A DNA stretch of 6,778 nucleotides from Acidobacteriota bacterium (lineage in GTDB: Bacteria; Acidobacteriota; Vicinamibacteria; Vicinamibacterales; Fen-181): positions 1-6,778 of the forward strand of contig PMKG01000296.1 of assembly GCA_003157675.1 (NCBI GenBank), in the 5' to 3' direction. This document shows, piece by piece, positions 1 through 5,182 of the stretch. Position 1 is the first letter of the stretch. Each line of letters starts with the position of its first letter. The notes beneath the pieces are model-generated. The model did not search any database. It was not told where the DNA came from and saw nothing but the letters and a program-made list of their open reading frames with translations. The position numbers and the translations under genes are program-made.

Positions 1-521
1 CCCTGGGGACGGAAGCCGCCGGGTCCACCCGAACGAGGTGGGCCTTGGGGACGGAAGCCGCCGGGTCCGCCCGAACGAGGTGGGCCTTGGGGACGGAAGC
101 CGCCGGGTCCGCCGGGACGAGGGGGACTCGGGGGACGGGAGCCGCCCTGGGTTCCGCCGTCTTCGGGGCGGGGCCCGAGCCCGAGGTTCGCCGCCTTCTT
201 GTCGCGGCGCTTCCTGGCCTGGAAGGTTTCCTTCTTGAACCGGTCGCGTGGATCGCGATGCTCGCCGCCCGGGCGCCACTCGCGGCCGCGCCGCTCCTTG
301 TCCGCCGCCTCGCGGGCCGCGTCCTCCGCCTCGGTGCGCGCGCGGCGCGCGTCCTCGGGAGAGTTCCACACCCGCCCGCGCGCGAACCACTTCAACTCCG
401 CCGCCGGGTTCTTGGCCTGCAGCTGTTTCAGCGTGGGCAGCAACTCGTCGCGTTCCGCCGCGCGGAAGGCGGTCGGCAGCCCGTCGAGGATGATCGTCCA
501 GAAGGTGAATCGAGGCGGCAT
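1..521 (-). CDS. Conserved hypothetical protein (MPPRFTFW-type) with Gly/Pro/Arg repeat tail, 3' end cut by window edge
   Basis: The frame is open from an ATG at 519-521 to the left edge (173 codons, no stop seen). The start follows the stop of the regulator gene by four bases (TGA-CCCC-ATG), and a GGGAG lies about 7 bases upstream of it, so the two genes are probably co-transcribed and translationally coupled. Residues 1-55 form a compact module (MPPRFTFWTIILDG, then a run ending in LKWFARGRVW) that I recall from acidobacterial hypothetical proteins; I know no function for it. Residues 56-115 are charged and helical, rich in Arg, Glu, Lys and Ala, with a WRPGGEHRDPRDRFK block. From about residue 130 the chain is disordered and built from the 14-residue unit GGFRPQGPPRSGGP. 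The basic RPQGPP/GGF composition resembles nucleic-acid-binding low-complexity tails, but that is only suggestive. There is no signal peptide or membrane segment. Confidence 0.8.
   Translation of the reverse strand, partial: MPPRFTFWTIILDGLPTAFRAAERDELLPTLKQLQAKNPAAELKWFARGRVWNSPEDARRARTEAEDAAREAADKERRGREWRPGGEHRDPRDRFKKETFQARKRRDKKAANLGLGPRPEDGGTQGGSRPPSPPRPGGPGGFRPQGPPRSGGPGGFRPQGPPRSGGPGGFRPQ
5..146. repeat. 42-bp tandem repeat, about 3.4 copies, in frame within the hypothetical gene
   Basis: Copies begin at 5, 47, 89 and 131 (each starting GGGGACGG), an exact 42-bp period. Copies 1 and 2 differ at a single base (A27 against G69), which is synonymous in the minus-strand frame (GGT/GGC, Gly). 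Copy 3 diverges in its last third, and copy 4 is recognisable for only about 16 bp. Because 42 is 14 codons, changes in copy number keep the frame. More copies may lie left of the window. Confidence 0.9.
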
Positions 522-525
522 GGGG

Positions 526-1914
526 TCACTCCCGGTCGAGGCGCTTCAGCTTTTCGACGAGCGTCGTGCGCTTCAGGTTGAGCAGCTGCGCCGCGCGCCC
601 CTTGTTCCCGCCGGAGCGCTCGAGCGACTGGTGGATCAGCTCGCGCTCGACATTCGACACGTACGCCTGGAGATCGATGCCGCCGTCGGGGAGCGCGAAC
701 GCTGCCGACGCGGGGGACGGCCCCATCTCCTGCACGTCGGGCGGCAGGTCGGCCATCTCGATCTGGGTCCGCCCGGGGCTGAGCGCGACGGCCCGCTCGA
801 GCGCGTTCTCGAGCTGCCGCACGTTGCCCGGCCACGCATAGGCCATCAGCCGGCGCATCGCCTGCTGCGACACGGTCATCGGCGGTCTCGGCGGCGCGAA
901 CTCGCGGCAGAACCGCTCGAGGAAGTGCTGCACGAGCAGCGGGATGTCCTCGCGGCGATCGCGCAGCGGCGGCAGCACCACGGGGATCACGTTGAGCCGG
1001 TAGAACAGGTCCTCGCGGAACCGGCCCTCGGAGACGAGCTTCGCCATGTCGCTGTTGGTGGCCGCGATGACGCGCACGTCCACCTTGATCGGCCGCGAGT
1101 CGCCGACGCGCTCCACCTCGCGCTCCTGCAGTGCCCGCAGCAGCTTCATTTGCAGCGGGCCGCCCATGGTGCCCACTTCGTCGAGCAGCAGCGTTCCGCG
1201 GTGCGCCGCCTCGAACCGCCCGACCCGTGTCGCGACGGCGCCCGTGAATGCTCCCCGCACGTGGCCGAACAGCTCGGCCTCGAGCAGCGTCTCCGGAATC
1301 GCGCTGCAGTTGAGGGCGACGAATGGGCCGTTGCGCCTCGGGCTGTTGTGGTGGATCGCCCGCGCCACCAGTTCCTTGCCCGTGCCCGTCTCCCCGGTGA
1401 CGAGGATCGTGCTGCTCGTGCCCGACACGGTCTCGAGCAGCTGGAAGAGATCGCGCATCGGCCGGCTGCGGCCGATGATGCCCGTGAAGCTGTACCGGCG
1501 CTCGAGCTGCGACCGCAGGTAGGCGTTCTCCGACTTCAGGCGCCGCTGTTCGAGCGCCGACTCCAGCGCGTAGAGCAGCTCGTCGAACTGGAACGGCTTG
1601 GTGACGAAGTCGGCGGCGCCGCGCTTGATCGCCTCGACGGCGTCCTTCACCGTTCCGTAGCCGGTGACGACGATGACGATGATCTCGGGGTAGCGCGCGA
1701 TCGCGGCCTCGAGCACCTTGCCGCCATCGAGGCCCGGCAGCCGGAGGTCGGTGACGATGATGTCGAAGGCGAACTCGGCGAGCCGCTCGAGCGCCTCTTC
1801 GCCATTCGAGGCCTGCACGACGCCGTAGCCGGCGTCGGCCAGCCGTTCGGCGACGACCTCGCGCAGCGGGGCCTCGTCTTCCACGATGAGCAGATGTTTC
1901 GTGATATCAGCCAT
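526..1914 (-). CDS. Sigma-54-dependent response regulator, NtrC family (REC-AAA+-Fis HTH)
   Basis: This 462-residue protein is full length for the family. The receiver domain (about 1-120) has the acidic pair E12/D13, phospho-acceptor D56 in IIVTDLRLPG, T84 and K106. The AAA+ domain (about 143-375) has Walker A GETGTGKE (174-181), the sigma-54 contact loop GAFTGA (221-226), Walker B TLLLDE (241-246), an RFREDLFYRLNV segment and WPGNVRQLEN (361-370). The C-terminal Fis-type HTH (about 423-460) ends in LKRTTLVEKLKRL, the recognition-helix style of FleQ, FlrA, FlrC and FlbD rather than of NtrC itself. It should be a phosphorylation-controlled activator that remodels sigma-54 RNA polymerase. The ATG is preceded directly by an in-frame TAA, so it is the most upstream start possible; no Shine-Dalgarno is visible. 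The gene is divergent from the DHp-like gene and upstream of the MPPRFTFW gene. Target genes are inferred, not shown. Confidence 0.95.
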   Translation of the reverse strand: MADITKHLLIVEDEAPLREVVAERLADAGYGVVQASNGEEALERLAEFAFDIIVTDLRLPGLDGGKVLEAAIARYPEIIVIVVTGYGTVKDAVEAIKRGAADFVTKPFQFDELLYALESALEQRRLKSENAYLRSQLERRYSFTGIIGRSRPMRDLFQLLETVSGTSSTILVTGETGTGKELVARAIHHNSPRRNGPFVALNCSAIPETLLEAELFGHVRGAFTGAVATRVGRFEAAHRGTLLLDEVGTMGGPLQMKLLRALQEREVERVGDSRPIKVDVRVIAATNSDMAKLVSEGRFREDLFYRLNVIPVVLPPLRDRREDIPLLVQHFLERFCREFAPPRPPMTVSQQAMRRLMAYAWPGNVRQLENALERAVALSPGRTQIEMADLPPDVQEMGPSPASAAFALPDGGIDLQAYVSNVERELIHQSLERSGGNKGRAAQLLNLKRTTLVEKLKRLDRE

Positions 1915-1924
1915 TTAGTAGGGC

Positions 1925-1938
1925 GCCAACATCTTGAC
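1925..1938 (-). promoter_or_regulatory. Putative operator related to the two upstream sites of the sigma gene
   Basis: On the minus strand this reads GTCAAGATGTTGGC. It matches the site at 2388-2401 (GTCAATATTTTGAC) at 11 of 14 positions and keeps four of five bases of the inverted arms. It lies 11-24 bases upstream of the regulator's ATG, where binding would interfere with transcription or early translation. Autoregulation is my inference; one degenerate match can arise by chance. Confidence 0.35.
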
Positions 1939-1980
1939 ACAGCTCATCGCCAGAGGGAAGTCCGGCGGGAAGGCGATACC

Positions 1981-1986
1981 TATAGT
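1981..1986 (+). promoter_or_regulatory. Possible -10 element (TATAGT) for the DHp-like gene
   Basis: TATAGT matches the sigma-70 -10 consensus at five of six positions in an otherwise GC-rich spacer between divergent genes, about 60 bases upstream of the GTG start. No acceptable -35 is seen at 16-18 bp; a perfect TTGACA at 1934-1939 is too far away (41 bp). Its near-symmetric surroundings (CCTATAGT) could also serve the minus strand. Weak call. Confidence 0.2.
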
Positions 1987-2045
1987 GGTTCGAAACTCCT
2001 GCCGATAGACAGGGCGAACCGGTCTCGCGCCTCGGGAAGGATGCC

Positions 2046-2273
2046 GTGTCAGAAGCCGTCAACACGACCAGTCAAAAGGATTTGAGCGAGTTGTTCCACA
2101 GGCTGAACAACGAGCTCGGAGTCATTCTCTCCCACGCGGAGCTGCTCGAAGCCAAGTGCGACCAGGACAAGAACCGGTCCCGTGCGGCACAGGTCGTGGC
2201 GGCCGCCCTCGAAGCGATGGGCACCGCGAGGCAGATCCGCGCGCAGATCGGCGACCTGCCGCCAGGTAAGTAG
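2046..2273 (+). CDS. Stand-alone histidine-kinase DHp-like protein, 75 aa, no ATPase domain
   Basis: The start is a GTG preceded by GGGAAGGA (2034-2041) at four bases' spacing, a good ribosome binding site; the ATG at 2041 is out of frame. Residues 12-36 read LSELFHRLNNELGVILSHAELL, which reproduces the H-box of HisKA domains: H18-x-L-N21-N22-x-L, as in HELNNPL of the hybrid kinase in this same window. After a charged turn (37-46), a second helix (47-68, AAQVVAAALEAMGTARQIRAQI) matches the second helix of a DHp hairpin. There is no N, G1 or G2 box and no room for one, so it cannot bind ATP as a kinase. It could be phosphorylated by another protein, dimerise with a kinase, or be a degenerate scaffold. 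It is divergent from the NtrC-type regulator and upstream of the sigma-factor control region. The gene call is fairly secure; the role is inference. Confidence 0.75.
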   Translation: MSEAVNTTSQKDLSELFHRLNNELGVILSHAELLEAKCDQDKNRSRAAQVVAAALEAMGTARQIRAQIGDLPPGK

Positions 2274-2355
2274 TACCCGCCGCACGCGCCGCACCACGTG
2301 CACCCCGCCAACTGGCGCTCCGGTGTTCTGCCCAGAGCCGTCTCTCGCCGTTACA

Positions 2356-2369
2356 GTCACAGTTTTGAC
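2356..2369. promoter_or_regulatory. Upstream activator site 1 (FleQ-like palindrome)
   Basis: GTCACAGTTTTGAC: inverted GTCA/TGAC arms at the ends of a 14-bp site. It matches site 2 at 11 of 14 positions. Its centre is about 198 bp upstream of the predicted sigma-54 start site, within the usual range for enhancer-binding proteins. The FleQ consensus as I remember it is GTCA-N-TAAATTGAC, so the arms and length agree. Confidence 0.55.
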
Positions 2370-2387
2370 AGCTCGATCCTGCAGTTC

Positions 2388-2401
2388 GTCAATATTTTGA
2401 C
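2388..2401. promoter_or_regulatory. Upstream activator site 2 (FleQ-like palindrome)
   Basis: GTCAATATTTTGAC: perfect 5-bp inverted arms GTCAA/TTGAC around TATT. It starts 32 bp after site 1, about three helical turns, so both sites face the same side of the DNA, as expected for cooperative binding of an NtrC-type oligomer. Its centre is about 166 bp upstream of the predicted start site. The best candidate binder is the NtrC-type regulator encoded at 526-1914 (inference). Confidence 0.6.
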
Positions 2402-2471
2402 TGTCCAGTGGCGGAAATGGCAGGCGGCGCCGTCCATAAATGGTGCTCGCATGGCACGCCAAGCCTAGACC

Positions 2472-2484
2472 AATCATACAGTTA
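2472..2484 (+). promoter_or_regulatory. IHF-like bending site
   Basis: AATCATACAGTTA matches the IHF consensus WATCAANNNNTTR at every specified position but one (T2477). It lies almost midway between the activator sites and the -24/-12 element, the classic position for an IHF bend in sigma-54 promoters. The consensus is degenerate, so position is the stronger argument. Confidence 0.4.
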
Positions 2485-2533
2485 CAAACTGCGTCCCGCC
2501 TCGTGTCAGGGCCGGCGCGAGGCGTGTCCAATT

Positions 2534-2550
2534 CTGGCACCGACGTTGCG
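2534..2550 (+). promoter_or_regulatory. Sigma-54 (-24/-12) promoter of the sigma-factor gene
   Basis: The sequence is C-TGGCAC-CGACG-TTGC-G. It has every invariant base of the sigma-54 consensus TGGCAC-N5-TTGC, with GG (2536-2537) and GC (2548-2549) exactly 10 bp apart. Transcription should start near 2559-2562, giving an untranslated leader of about 50 bases before the ATG at 2610. Confidence 0.85.
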
Positions 2551-2560
2551 AATGGATGGG

Positions 2561-2579
2561 CTCGTCAACGAGTCAACGA
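2561..2579 (+). repeat. Short repeat and mini-hairpin in the sigma-gene leader
   Basis: GTCAACGA occurs twice in tandem (2564-2571 and 2572-2579), and CTCGTCAACGAG (2561-2572) can fold as a 5-bp stem with a two-base loop. It sits at the predicted 5' end of the transcript. A 5' stabilising hairpin is possible; no known riboswitch is recognised. Confidence 0.35.
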
Positions 2580-2609
2580 GCACGAACACGTCGTCAAGGA
2601 GAACGTCAG

Positions 2610-3668
2610 ATGCAGGCCCACACGATTCCCTCACACGAAAGCCACCGCGTTGTCGCCGGCCTCCCGTTTGTCGAGGCTCTCGCGCGCCGCCTCGCGGCGT
2701 CGATGCCGCACTCGATCGACATCGGGGACCTGGTGCAGGACGGGGTCATGGGCCTCATCGATGCCGCCCATCGGTTCGACGAGGGGCGCGGCATCAAGTT
2801 CGAGACCTTCGCCGAGCGGCGCGTGCGCGGGGCGATGATCGACGCGCTCAGGCGCGAGGCGTGGCCGCGAGGCGTGCGCCGCCAGCGCCGCGAGCTCGAG
2901 GCCGCGCGCGAGACGCTGCGCCGCGAGCTGGGCCACGAGCCGTCGCTGGCGGATCTGGCGGCCAAGGTCGGCTCCGACGAGAAGCGCCTGCGCCGCACCA
3001 TCGTCCGGATCCACACGATCGAGTCCACGTCCCCGCTGGCGAACCTCGACCGCGTCGACGAGACGTCGCTGCCCGCGGCGCTCGTGCCCTCCGAGCCCGA
3101 TTCCCCCGACTCCGCCTACGAGCGGACCGAGATCAAGGAGCGCATTCGCCACGCGATGGCGACGCTGCCGGCCCGCGAGCGGCGCCTGGTGAGCCTCTAC
3201 TACTTCAGTGACGTCACGATGAAGGAGATCGGCAACGAGCTGGGCGTAAACGAGTCGCGCGTGTCGCAACTGCACGCCCGCGCGATCCAGCGCCTGCGGG
3301 CGGCGCTCGAGCCCGCGGCCCCGACCGCGCGCGCCACCGGCGCCGTCAAGCAGCCGCCGGTCCTCACCGCGTTCACGCCGCGCGTGCCGCTCGCGGCGCG
3401 TCCGGTGCTGCCGTTTGCCCGCCCGGTGCCGGCCAAGGCCCCGCTGCCCGAGGCGAAGGCCGCGCACGCCGCGTTCGCCGCCACCCTGTTGTGCTATCCG
3501 AGAACTTCGCGCGCCGCCCGGAGCAAGTCGGCCATCCTGAACGGCTTGGCGAGCCAGCGGCAGCCGGTTTCCTCGAGGAACCGCTCCGCGTCGGTGCCGA
3601 CCACGTCGCCGGTCACGAAGATGACCCGCCGGGCCAGCGCCGGCTTGGTCGCGGCGATGGCCCGGTAG
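2610..3668 (+). CDS. FliA/WhiG-family (sigma-28-like) RNA polymerase sigma factor with C-terminal extension
   Basis: The start is the ATG at 2610, not the in-frame ATG at 2556: AAGGAG lies at 2596-2601 with eight bases' spacing, and 2556 is upstream of the predicted transcription start. Region 2 (about 14-82) contains DIGDLVQDGVMGLIDAAHRFD and FETFAERRVRGAMIDALR, the hallmark of FliA-type factors. Region 3 (about 85-145) includes the RRELGHEPSLADLAAKVG helices. Region 4 (about 175-232) carries the HTH VTMKEIGNELGVNESRVSQ. It would direct core polymerase to a dedicated promoter set, in many bacteria late flagellar and chemotaxis genes; none are in this window. No anti-sigma gene (FlgM) is visible. 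Family members usually end soon after region 4. Here about 115 more residues follow: an Ala/Pro-rich tail with normal GC-rich codons to about residue 294, then 58 residues read through the antisense of the kinase gene with atypical codons. Confidence 0.9.
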   Translation: MQAHTIPSHESHRVVAGLPFVEALARRLAASMPHSIDIGDLVQDGVMGLIDAAHRFDEGRGIKFETFAERRVRGAMIDALRREAWPRGVRRQRRELEAARETLRRELGHEPSLADLAAKVGSDEKRLRRTIVRIHTIESTSPLANLDRVDETSLPAALVPSEPDSPDSAYERTEIKERIRHAMATLPARERRLVSLYYFSDVTMKEIGNELGVNESRVSQLHARAIQRLRAALEPAAPTARATGAVKQPPVLTAFTPRVPLAARPVLPFARPVPAKAPLPEAKAAHAAFAATLLCYPRTSRAARSKSAILNGLASQRQPVSSRNRSASVPTTSPVTKMTRRASAGLVAAMAR

Positions 3669-5053
3669 AACTGCATTCCGTCGACTCGCGGCATCTTCAA
3701 ATCGCACACGATCAGATCGTAGGTCCTGGCCCCCGTTCGGGCCAGGCCCTGCTCGCCGTCGCTCGCGTGATCGACGACGAAGCCCGCGTCGGCGAGGCCG
3801 TCGCCGACGGCCTGCGCGAGCGCCGGCTCGTCCTCCACCAGGAGCACCGACGCACCGCGCGGCAGGTCCTTCGCGATCTCCTCCGGCGGCGGCTGCGGCG
3901 CGCGCACCGCGCTCGCATCGCCCGTCGGCAGCGCCACGAAGAACGAGGCCCCGCCGCGTCCCTCCTCGGGCGGCCCGATCCAGATCCGCCCGCCGTGTTC
4001 CTGGACGATCGCGTACGCCACGGTCAGGCCCAGCCCGGTGCCCTTGCCGACCTCCTTGGTCGTGAAGAACGGATCGAAGATCTTCGTCCTCGTCTCCTCC
4101 GGGATCCCCGGGCCATCGTCGTTCACCTCGAGCACCACCGAGTCGCTGGAGCCGTCGTGCCACGTGCGCACGACGAGCGTGCCGTGGCCGTGGGCCGACA
4201 GCATCGCCTGCTCGGCGTTGATGACCAGGTTCAGCAGCACCTGCTGCAGCTGGTGCGGGTCGGCGAACACCTGCGGCAGGCCGGCCGCCAGCGCGCGGAG
4301 GACGTTGATGTTGGTGACGCGCTGCTCGTAGGATCTGAGCGTCAGCGTCTCTTCGACCACCTGGTTGATGTCCACCATCGCGCGCGTCGTGTGGCGCTTG
4401 CGCGCGAAGGTCAGCAGGTTGCGGACGATGCGGGCGGAGCGCTCGGCCTCGGAGAGGATGACGTCGAGGCCGCGGCGCGTCTGGTCGTCGGCCTGGCGGC
4501 GCGAGAGCCGCTCGGCCCACGTGAGGATCGTGGCCAGCGGGTTGTTCAGCTCGTGCGCGATCCCCGAGATCGTCTGCCCGAGCGAGGCGAGCTTCTCGGC
4601 TTGCAGGAGCTGGTGGTAGAGGTCCCGGGTCTGGTCGTCGAGCTTCTTCCGATCGCTGACGTCGCGGACCAGCGCCTCCAGGCACACGCCGCCGTCGGCG
4701 GTGGCCTCCGCCCAGCCGGTGATCTCCACCCAGATCGGCGAGAGGTCCGCGCGGCGGACGCGGACCAGGAAGTCGGTGATCGTTCCGTCACGCTGGAGCC
4801 GGTCGACCAGGTTCGGCCGCGCCAGCGGGTCGATGAACCGATCGGGGCCGAACGGCGCCACCGCGCCCTCTTCGGTTTCGAGCGGATAGCCGAAGATCAG
4901 GCGGAGCTGCGGGTTGACCGCCAGCGTGCGATCGCCCTGGTCGGAGAGGATCCCGACAAACGCGCCGACCCGGGCATGATCGCACAGCCGCGCGAACGCG
5001 CGGTCGCGGGAGTCGGCGGCAGGTACGTTCACGCGGGTGATTATACGGGACAA
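3494..5053 (-). CDS. Soluble hybrid histidine kinase (PAS-HisKA-HATPase-REC)
   Basis: Up to 519 residues. A PAS-like sensor (about 18-135) leads into a short coiled coil (LYHQLLQAEKLASLGQ). The DHp domain has H167 in GIAHELNNPLATIL. The ATPase domain has N-box residues N275/N279, G1 DDGPGI (312-317), the F-box region IFDPFFTTK and G2 GKGTGLGL (336-343). A C-terminal receiver (about 402-519) has E407/D408, acceptor D451, T481 and K503. There is no membrane segment, so it senses an internal signal through PAS; the ligand is unknown. With its own receiver it may act in a phosphorelay or self-regulate. The listed start is a TTG (5051-5053) with no Shine-Dalgarno; a GTG at 5030-5032, seven codons in, sits seven bases below a perfect TATAAT and may be the real start. 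No ATG occurs before the PAS domain. The 3' end overlaps the sigma gene by 175 bp, tail to tail. Confidence 0.93.
   Translation of the reverse strand: MSRIITRVNVPAADSRDRAFARLCDHARVGAFVGILSDQGDRTLAVNPQLRLIFGYPLETEEGAVAPFGPDRFIDPLARPNLVDRLQRDGTITDFLVRVRRADLSPIWVEITGWAEATADGGVCLEALVRDVSDRKKLDDQTRDLYHQLLQAEKLASLGQTISGIAHELNNPLATILTWAERLSRRQADDQTRRGLDVILSEAERSARIVRNLLTFARKRHTTRAMVDINQVVEETLTLRSYEQRVTNINVLRALAAGLPQVFADPHQLQQVLLNLVINAEQAMLSAHGHGTLVVRTWHDGSSDSVVLEVNDDGPGIPEETRTKIFDPFFTTKEVGKGTGLGLTVAYAIVQEHGGRIWIGPPEEGRGGASFFVALPTGDASAVRAPQPPPEEIAKDLPRGASVLLVEDEPALAQAVGDGLADAGFVVDHASDGEQGLARTGARTYDLIVCDLKMPRVDGMQFYRAIAATKPALARRVIFVTGDVVGTDAERFLEETGCRWLAKPFRMADLLRAAREVLG
5040..5045 (-). promoter_or_regulatory. 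TATAAT -10 element for the hybrid kinase gene
   Basis: A perfect TATAAT on the minus strand, in a GC-rich context and directly in front of the gene. Seven bases separate it from the G of an in-frame GTG (5032), so transcription could begin at or next to that codon and give a leaderless mRNA. No TTGACA-like -35 lies 16-18 bp upstream, which lowers confidence. Confidence 0.4.
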
Positions 5054-5086
5054 CGGGCTTGACGGCTCTCGGCGGTGTCTGGCCCG

Positions 5087-5098
5087 TGGCTCAAGCCA
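5087..5098. repeat. Small palindrome TGGCT-CA-AGCCA, REP-like cluster member
   Basis: Five-base perfect arms around CA. It shares the GGCT-NN-AGCC core with the palindrome at 5165-5182 and lies 70-80 bp from it in the spacer between the kinase gene and the copper block. Confidence 0.4.
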
Positions 5099-5105
5099 AG
5101 AGGCT

Positions 5106-5123
5106 CAGGGCTCCAGACCTGTC
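5106..5123. repeat. REP-like element, degenerate copy
   Basis: CAGGGCTCCAGACCTGTC matches the sequence at 5166-5183 at 15 of 18 positions, exactly 60 bp away. Its dyad is imperfect. Spacing and similarity suggest a paired, BIME-like arrangement. Confidence 0.5.
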
Positions 5124-5164
5124 ACGCGCGCTCGTCGGCGGTGAACCCACAAACATCAGATAGC

Positions 5165-5182
5165 GCAGGGCTTCAGCCCTGC
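5165..5182. repeat. REP-like perfect palindrome GCAGGGCT-TC-AGCCCTGC
   Basis: Eight-base perfect arms around a two-base centre. From memory, such CAGGGCTTCAGCCCTG elements recur between genes in Acidobacteriota, but I cannot count copies here. The minus-strand stop codon of the 31-residue ORF lies at its centre. It could act as a 3' stabilising hairpin for the copper transcript; no T-run follows, so a rho-independent terminator is unlikely. Confidence 0.65.

Larger units (their letters stand above)
2353..2404. repeat. 52-bp dyad-symmetric array around the two 14-bp sites
   Basis: ACAGTCA (2353-2359) and TGACTGT (2398-2404) are perfect reverse complements and bracket the region holding the two 14-bp inverted repeats. 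The arms overlap the outer half-sites of both. The stretch is strikingly AT-richer than its surroundings. Confidence 0.6.

Noticed and set aside
199..2085. Long plus-strand open frame (628 codons) opposite the regulator gene
   Set aside because: It is the antisense of a clear REC-AAA+-Fis gene; long antisense frames are expected in GC-rich coding DNA, and its translation shows no domain.
2443..2457. GTGC...GCAC dyad resembling an NtrC half-site pair
   Set aside because: The arms are only four bases and the spacing does not fit TGCACC-N5-GGTGCA; probably chance.
2452..2466. TGGCAC as a second sigma-54 -24 element
   Set aside because: The -12 position ten bases on reads CT instead of GC, so the essential second half is missing.
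2556..2609. Upstream ATG as the start of the sigma factor
   Set aside because: It is upstream of the predicted transcription start, has no ribosome site and would add 18 non-family residues; the ATG at 2610 has AAGGAG at eight bases' spacing.
2631..4685. Minus-strand open frame of 684 codons across the sigma and kinase genes
   Set aside because: It lies antisense to the sigma gene and in a shifted frame of the kinase gene, both of which have full domain signatures; the product is Arg/Ala low complexity.
3491..5062. Plus-strand open frame of 523 codons opposite the hybrid kinase
   Set aside because: It is the mirror of the kinase reading frame with no recognisable motif.
5165..5182. Rho-independent terminator
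   Set aside because: The stem is good but no T-run follows on either strand; a dispersed palindromic repeat explains it better.
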